Shown here: positions 6,410 through 9,111 of the stretch, piece by piece
Position numbering within the stretch: position 1 is the stretch's first letter
How the letters are laid out: each line of letters begins with the position of its first letter
Assembly: GCA_030598625.1 (NCBI GenBank)
Contig: JAUVPO010000061.1
Span: 1 to 9,111 of the forward strand
Length of the DNA stretch: 9,111 bases
Reading direction: 5' to 3'
From: Deferribacteres bacterium
GTDB taxonomy: Bacteria; Nitrospirota; Thermodesulfovibrionia; UBA6902
Notes under the pieces: model-generated
Database searches by the model: none
What the model was told of the DNA's origin: nothing
What the model saw: the letters and a program-made list of their open reading frames with translations, nothing else
Translations under genes and position numbers: made by a program

Positions 6410-7456
6410 ATGAGAATCTTATTGATTGGAAATTTCGCGCCCCCGTTTGAGGAAGAAAACCTCCAGAATATTTCTTTATACAATAAGCTGCTTGAAGACG
6501 GCCACGAGTGCTCGGTCATCAACATTTCCGGAAACCCCTCCTCTGACAGGAGATTCATCGACACCGATGGCAGCATCGACTATTTTTCCAGACTGATCAC
6601 CCATGGCCGGAAAAAGGAAGTTATTCACTTCTCAACAAAGGGCTATCTTCGTGTCGGGTTGCTGAAGCTCATGCTCTCAATATTCGTTGCCAAGGTCTAT
6701 GGCGCCAGATCAATTATAACTTTTCATTCGGAACTGTTCTCAATACTGGGCCAGATGCGAAGCCCATTCGGCGGGACCCAGACCCTTTTCACATCATTTT
6801 TCCTCGCCGACAGGATAATGTTCGCCGACAAAGACACCCTCGACGTTGCAGCCATGTATAAAAAGAGACCGAACTTCGAACTCGTCCCGTCTTTCGTTTA
6901 CGCGCCTGATAAAATCATAAATGAAGAAAGCGATATATCGGTAAGACTGAAAGACAAAAATAAAGTCATTATGTTTGCCAATCCCGTCCATGCTTCTTTT
7001 GTTTCGGAAATACTCAGGGAGCTGCTCACTGGCCTGCCGCTTCCGCCCGCTACGGGAATAGTCATATCGCTGCCGGAAGGTTCCGGATCATCTTTCAGGC
7101 GGGAAACAGAGGAGATCGCCTCGTCATTAAAGGGCAACCTTGTTTTCATTAAACCGGATGATGTCGAATCAACGTTTACAGCATTATCAAGGGCCGACAT
7201 GATCGTAAGGCCATTGAGCTGCGACGGACAGATGTTTTTTGAAAGCTTCACCTTGTCCGCCAGGACCATATCACGTTCAGGCAGTTTCATATATTTCCCG
7301 GCCGGAACAGTCCTTGTCAAAGAGGGTTCCGCCGCCGGACTGTGCGCAAAGATATTCAATACAATGTTGTCCGCGGAACCCGCTCCCCCGGCCGGATTTA
7401 AAACCGGAGGTCCCTGCGAAGAGATCATAAGAATCTATCAGGGGGAAAAAGGTTAA
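6410..7456 (+). CDS. Divergent GT-B-like glycosyltransferase
   Basis: A 348-residue protein that looks like a family-4-type glycosyltransferase with two Rossmann-like halves. The N-terminus MRILLIGNFAPP, the LLEDGHECSVINIS strand (27-40) and IITFHSELF (102-110) fit the acceptor half. FADKDTLDVAAMY and LVPSFVYAP (158-166) resemble the domain junction. KVIMFANPV (185-193) opens the second half, and FTALSRADMIVRPLS (256-270) resembles the donor-side motif before the usual glutamate. The normal E-x7-E pattern is not intact: FFESF gives E278, but the second position is not evident, so activity or donor is uncertain. There is no signal peptide or clear membrane helix. It starts 5 bases after the SAM hydrolase stop, without an obvious ribosome site, and seems to be the last gene of the greA-pyrK-pyrD run. 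Confidence 0.6.
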   Translation: MRILLIGNFAPPFEEENLQNISLYNKLLEDGHECSVINISGNPSSDRRFIDTDGSIDYFSRLITHGRKKEVIHFSTKGYLRVGLLKLMLSIFVAKVYGARSIITFHSELFSILGQMRSPFGGTQTLFTSFFLADRIMFADKDTLDVAAMYKKRPNFELVPSFVYAPDKIINEESDISVRLKDKNKVIMFANPVHASFVSEILRELLTGLPLPPATGIVISLPEGSGSSFRRETEEIASSLKGNLVFIKPDDVESTFTALSRADMIVRPLSCDGQMFFESFTLSARTISRSGSFIYFPAGTVLVKEGSAAGLCAKIFNTMLSAEPAPPAGFKTGGPCEEIIRIYQGEKG

Positions 7457-7554
7457 ATATTATTGTTCCTATTGGTTCCTCGTAAAGGCACGGCTCTCAG
7501 AATGAATTAAGCATTACAAAATGCATGTTATACAGTTTGAGAATAATAAAAAAC

Positions 7555-7584
7555 TTGTTAATTCCTCGTTACATCATGTATATT
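7555..7584 (+). promoter_or_regulatory. Candidate sigma70-type promoter of the discoidin-like gene
   Basis: TTGTTA (7555-7560) and TATATT (7579-7584) are separated by 18 bases, giving 4/6 and 5/6 matches to the -35 and -10 consensus. Transcription would start near 7590 and leave a leader of about 75 bases. The -10 box lies inside the left arm of a perfect palindrome, which would suit repression at this promoter. It is a sequence match only, in AT-rich DNA. Confidence 0.35.
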
Positions 7585-7599
7585 TTTTGTAAATATACA
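7577..7599. promoter_or_regulatory. Operator-like palindrome
   Basis: TGTATATTT (7577-7585) and AAATATACA (7591-7599) are perfect 9-base inverted arms around a 5-base centre TTTGT. The overall 23-base size and the TGTATA...TATACA ends resemble binding sites of dimeric helix-turn-helix repressors. As an RNA hairpin it would be weak because it is nearly all A/U. It overlaps the candidate -10 box. No regulator gene is nearby to assign. Confidence 0.4.
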
Positions 7600-7626
7600 G
7601 AACCTATCTAATAATATCGTTAAGTT
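7591..7626 (+). repeat. Leader repeat, copy 1
   Basis: AAATATACAGAACCTATCTA, then an A/T stretch and TAAGTT, matches the leader of the exonuclease gene at 8233-8270 with few changes and one 2-base gap. It follows directly on, and shares bases with, the operator-like palindrome, and ends 40 bases before the discoidin-like start. Similarity may extend left to ATCAT at 7573. Confidence 0.5.
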
Positions 7627-7653
7627 GCTATGTTCAGTGGGACTGAAAGCTAT

Positions 7654-7659
7654 AGGAGG
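7654..7659 (+). promoter_or_regulatory. Ribosome binding site that fixes the start at 7667
   Basis: A perfect AGGAGG lies 7 bases before ATG at 7667. An in-frame TTG at 7625 would add 14 residues, but those include the ribosome site itself and do not look like family sequence, so the ATG is chosen. Confidence 0.8.
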
Positions 7660-7666
7660 CAATCAA

Positions 7667-8140
7667 ATGCGTAAACATATAATCAGAAAGGACTCTCAGG
7701 ATGTCATACCCCCCGATCAAAATTGGCTGGATCTGGAAAACTTAGCGCAGGCAGAGCTCACGTCCGAAGACGTCTCATACCCGATCGAGTCGGCATTGAA
7801 ACCCAATGAGGGTCCAGGCTGGCGAGCGTCAGAACCCGGTCAGCAGACAATCCGCTTATTGTTTGACAAGCCGTTGCGGGTCAGGCGTGTTCGTTTAGTG
7901 TTTCACGAAGATGAGCAGGAGCGCACGCATGAGTTCGTGCTGCGGTGGTCCTCAGACGGCGGTCAGTCCTACCGGGAGATTGTGCGCCAGCAGTACAACT
8001 TTAGCCTTCCGGATAATACCCGCGAAATAGAAAATTATACTGTCGATCTTGTCGGATTAACGGCGTTAGAACTAAGCATTGTTCCAGATATAAGTGGGGG
8101 CCGCGCCCGTGCATCGATTGCACAATTACGCCTTGCATAA
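7667..8140 (+). CDS. Small discoidin (F5/8 type C)-like beta-sandwich protein
   Basis: A 157-residue soluble protein. The N-terminus MRKHIIRKD and the PPDQNWLDLENLAQAELTSED region lead into a predicted galactose-binding-like/F5-8-C sandwich. Visible strand-like segments include ESALKPNEGPGWRASEPG (41-58), QTIRLLFDKPLRVRRVRLVF (60-79), EFVLRWSSDGGQSYREIVRQQ (89-109) and the end GRARASIAQLRLA (145-157). The line 'trailing turn W-S-x-D-G-G' is typical of discoidin-type domains. Such domains usually bind carbohydrates or other ligands, but no ligand residues can be named here. I recall similar stand-alone conserved proteins in proteobacteria without a proven function. There is no signal peptide, so it is probably cytoplasmic, which is unusual for a carbohydrate-binding module. 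It is spaced 130 bases from the exonuclease gene and has its own ribosome site and leader. Confidence 0.6.
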   Translation: MRKHIIRKDSQDVIPPDQNWLDLENLAQAELTSEDVSYPIESALKPNEGPGWRASEPGQQTIRLLFDKPLRVRRVRLVFHEDEQERTHEFVLRWSSDGGQSYREIVRQQYNFSLPDNTREIENYTVDLVGLTALELSIVPDISGGRARASIAQLRLA

Positions 8141-8221
8141 TCACTATAGTTGATCCGGGGCTTGGCGCACGGAGTACAGCCTGAAATGACTTTTGAAATT
8201 GGTGTTTTTGAAAATCATATT

Positions 8222-8237
8222 TATTTTCCAGAAAATA
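8222..8237. promoter_or_regulatory. Palindrome upstream of the exonuclease gene
   Basis: TATTTTC (8222-8228) and GAAAATA (8231-8237) are perfect 7-base inverted arms around CA. It occupies the same place, just left of the shared GAAYCTATCTA element, as the 23-base palindrome before the discoidin-like gene, although the arm sequences differ. It could be a protein-binding site. The match is short and AT-rich. Confidence 0.3.
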
Positions 8238-8270
8238 TAGAATCTATCTATTATTAGGCCGCGATAAGTT
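8233..8270 (+). repeat. Leader repeat, copy 2
   Basis: AAATATAGAATCTATCTA followed by TTATTA and ending in ATAAGTT directly before the ATG at 8271. It matches copy 1 at 7591-7626 (GAACCTATCTA against GAATCTATCTA, TAAGTT in both). In this copy there is no recognisable AGGAGG, so the leader end itself must serve as the translation start region. Confidence 0.5.
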
Positions 8271-9044
8271 ATGAAGTTACTGAGCTTTGACATAGAGATC
8301 TCGGATGTCTTCGAGCTCGGGAAGCACGAGGACATAGAGAAGTATGCGCCGTTTCATATTTCGGTGGGGGCGACGGCGATACACAACGGTGAGGAGCGGG
8401 TGTGGTATTCGAACGATGAGGAGGGACGTCCCGCTTTGAACCTGACGCGGAAACGTGCTCATGATTTACTTGAGTATCTCGATGAGATGCAACAAAAAGG
8501 GTTCGTGGTGTGCGCGTGGAATGGCTTGGGCTTTGACCTGAAATGGATCGGCCATCAAGCCGATGACATGGCTCTTGCCGCACGAATTGCCCTGAAGAGC
8601 TACGATCCTATGTTCCAGTTCTTTAACCAGGCCGGTTTTCCTGTGGGGCTGGGAAAAGTGGCTGCAGGAATGGGCATTGATCAGGAGAAGCTTATGGACG
8701 GCGCAGACGCACCAAAGCAATGGCATGCAGGAAATCATAAGGAAGTAATGGAATACTGCCTCGGTGATTGCCAGATGACCAACCTTATTGTTCGAGCAAT
8801 ACAGGAGACCCGGCAGGTTAAATGGGTGACAAGCAAAGGAACCATCAGTTCAAAGCCTATGCCGCGGCTCAAACCCGTAGAAGAGGTTATTAAGGACCCC
8901 GGACCTGACCAGTCCTGGATGGATACCCCGCTTTTGAAGACAAAGTTCTATGAATGGGTCCAGGAAGCCACTGAAACTAAAGCAGAGACGAAAAAAGAAG
9001 TTGCTGAGACGAAAGAAACGGATGATGACCTAAGATTGTTCTAG
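8271..9044 (+). CDS. DEDDy 3'-5' exonuclease-like protein (RNase H fold)
   Basis: A 257-residue protein of the DnaQ/RNase H-like exonuclease superfamily, closest in style to stand-alone 'predicted 3'-5' exonuclease' proteins related to the PolB proofreading domain. Exo I is LSFDIEISD with D7 and E9. Exo II is CAWNGLGFDLKWI with D89. Exo III is EYCLGDCQMT, where Y162-x3-D166 gives the DEDDy form. All four metal-binding acidic residues are therefore present. Residues 1-180 form the nuclease. After about 190 the sequence becomes proline- and charge-rich, with the E/K/T-rich linker of 229-250 and a final DDDLRLF. The start ATG puts Exo I at the very N-terminus as expected, but no strong ribosome site precedes it. 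No polymerase domain is attached. The substrate (DNA or RNA) cannot be told from sequence; a repair or RNA-processing role is possible. Confidence 0.75.
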   Translation: MKLLSFDIEISDVFELGKHEDIEKYAPFHISVGATAIHNGEERVWYSNDEEGRPALNLTRKRAHDLLEYLDEMQQKGFVVCAWNGLGFDLKWIGHQADDMALAARIALKSYDPMFQFFNQAGFPVGLGKVAAGMGIDQEKLMDGADAPKQWHAGNHKEVMEYCLGDCQMTNLIVRAIQETRQVKWVTSKGTISSKPMPRLKPVEEVIKDPGPDQSWMDTPLLKTKFYEWVQEATETKAETKKEVAETKETDDDLRLF

Positions 9045-9081
9045 CTGCCTTGTAGTTACTCCCTTATTATTGTAAAATGCG

Positions 9082-9098
9082 GGGATTGATCTAATCCC
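9082..9098 (+). terminator. Possible weak terminator after the exonuclease gene
   Basis: GGGATT (9082-9087) and AATCCC (9093-9098) form a 6-bp stem with a GATCT loop, 37 bases after the stop. The following bases (TTATCATT) are only modestly T-rich, so termination strength is doubtful. Sequence ends 13 bases later. Confidence 0.35.
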
Positions 9099-9111
9099 TT
9101 ATCATTCTGAG

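Larger units (their letters stand above)
7457..7666. other. AT-rich intergenic region before the discoidin-like gene
   Basis: This 210-base gap separates the greA-led operon from the two right-hand genes. It holds no convincing terminator after the glycosyltransferase. It does contain a small GCATT/AATGC hairpin (7511-7524), a candidate promoter, a palindrome and a leader element also found before the exonuclease gene, the last three listed separately. Confidence 0.5.

Noticed and set aside
6898..7428. Long minus-strand frame of 176 residues inside the glycosyltransferase gene
   Set aside because: It is the reverse of a better supported frame with GT-B features, has no ribosome site, and shows no recognisable domain.
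7511..7524. GCATT-ACAA-AATGC hairpin after the glycosyltransferase gene as a terminator
   Set aside because: The stem is only 5 bp, AT-rich, and lacks a following T-run.
7625..7666. N-terminal extension of the discoidin-like protein from TTG
   Set aside because: It would translate through a perfect AGGAGG ribosome site located 7 bases before ATG at 7667.
1..9111. CRISPR array, tRNA, toxin-antitoxin or phage module
   Set aside because: No regularly spaced repeats, cloverleaf, small gene pairs of that type, integrase or transposase could be recognised on either strand.

Overview
This 9.1 kb window is a compact bacterial chromosome segment of mostly housekeeping genes, with two short accessory-looking genes at the right end. 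Three things suggest a bacterium of the Nitrospirota/Desulfobacterota type: GTG and TTG starts, tightly packed operons, and a palindromic intergenic element with TGTCATTCC...GGAATGACA arms, a style frequent in those genomes. This placement is an inference; no rRNA or phylogenetic marker was compared.

Left part (1-3107). A possible C-terminal tail of an upstream + strand gene ends at about 53. It is followed by a 68-aa FmdB-type zinc-ribbon protein (146-352). Convergent to it on the minus strand is a two-gene pentose-phosphate operon: a single-chain transketolase (GTG start, 3107 to 1275) followed by a transaldolase (1278 to 412). The two overlap by 4 bases (ATGA). A perfect 8-bp stem-loop at 365-385 separates the convergent genes.

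Middle (3108-7456). The roughly 330-base divergent intergenic region holds a MITE-like element (about 3153-3298) with imperfect terminal inverted repeats and nested internal hairpins. To its right lies a tight + strand run: greA, pyrK (TTG start overlapping greA by 8 bases), pyrD class 1B (4 bases after pyrK), a SAM hydrolase of the DUF62 family (overlapping pyrD by 7 bases) and a divergent GT-B-like glycosyltransferase (5 bases further on). PyrK and PyrD together form the NAD-dependent dihydroorotate dehydrogenase of pyrimidine synthesis. The other three members are not obviously part of that pathway.

Right part (7457-9111). Two separately spaced + strand genes follow: a 157-aa protein of predicted discoidin/F5-8-C-like beta-sandwich type (7667-8140) and a 257-aa DEDDy 3'-5' exonuclease-like protein (8271-9044). 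The exonuclease ends in a charged linker and a LxLF tail that resembles a sliding-clamp-binding peptide. Both genes are preceded by related leaders of about 55 bases, each with an AT-rich palindrome and a GAAYCTATCTA element. These shared leaders, and the clamp-like tail, are the least ordinary signals in the window. I see no CRISPR array, tRNA, rRNA, transposase or clear defence island here.
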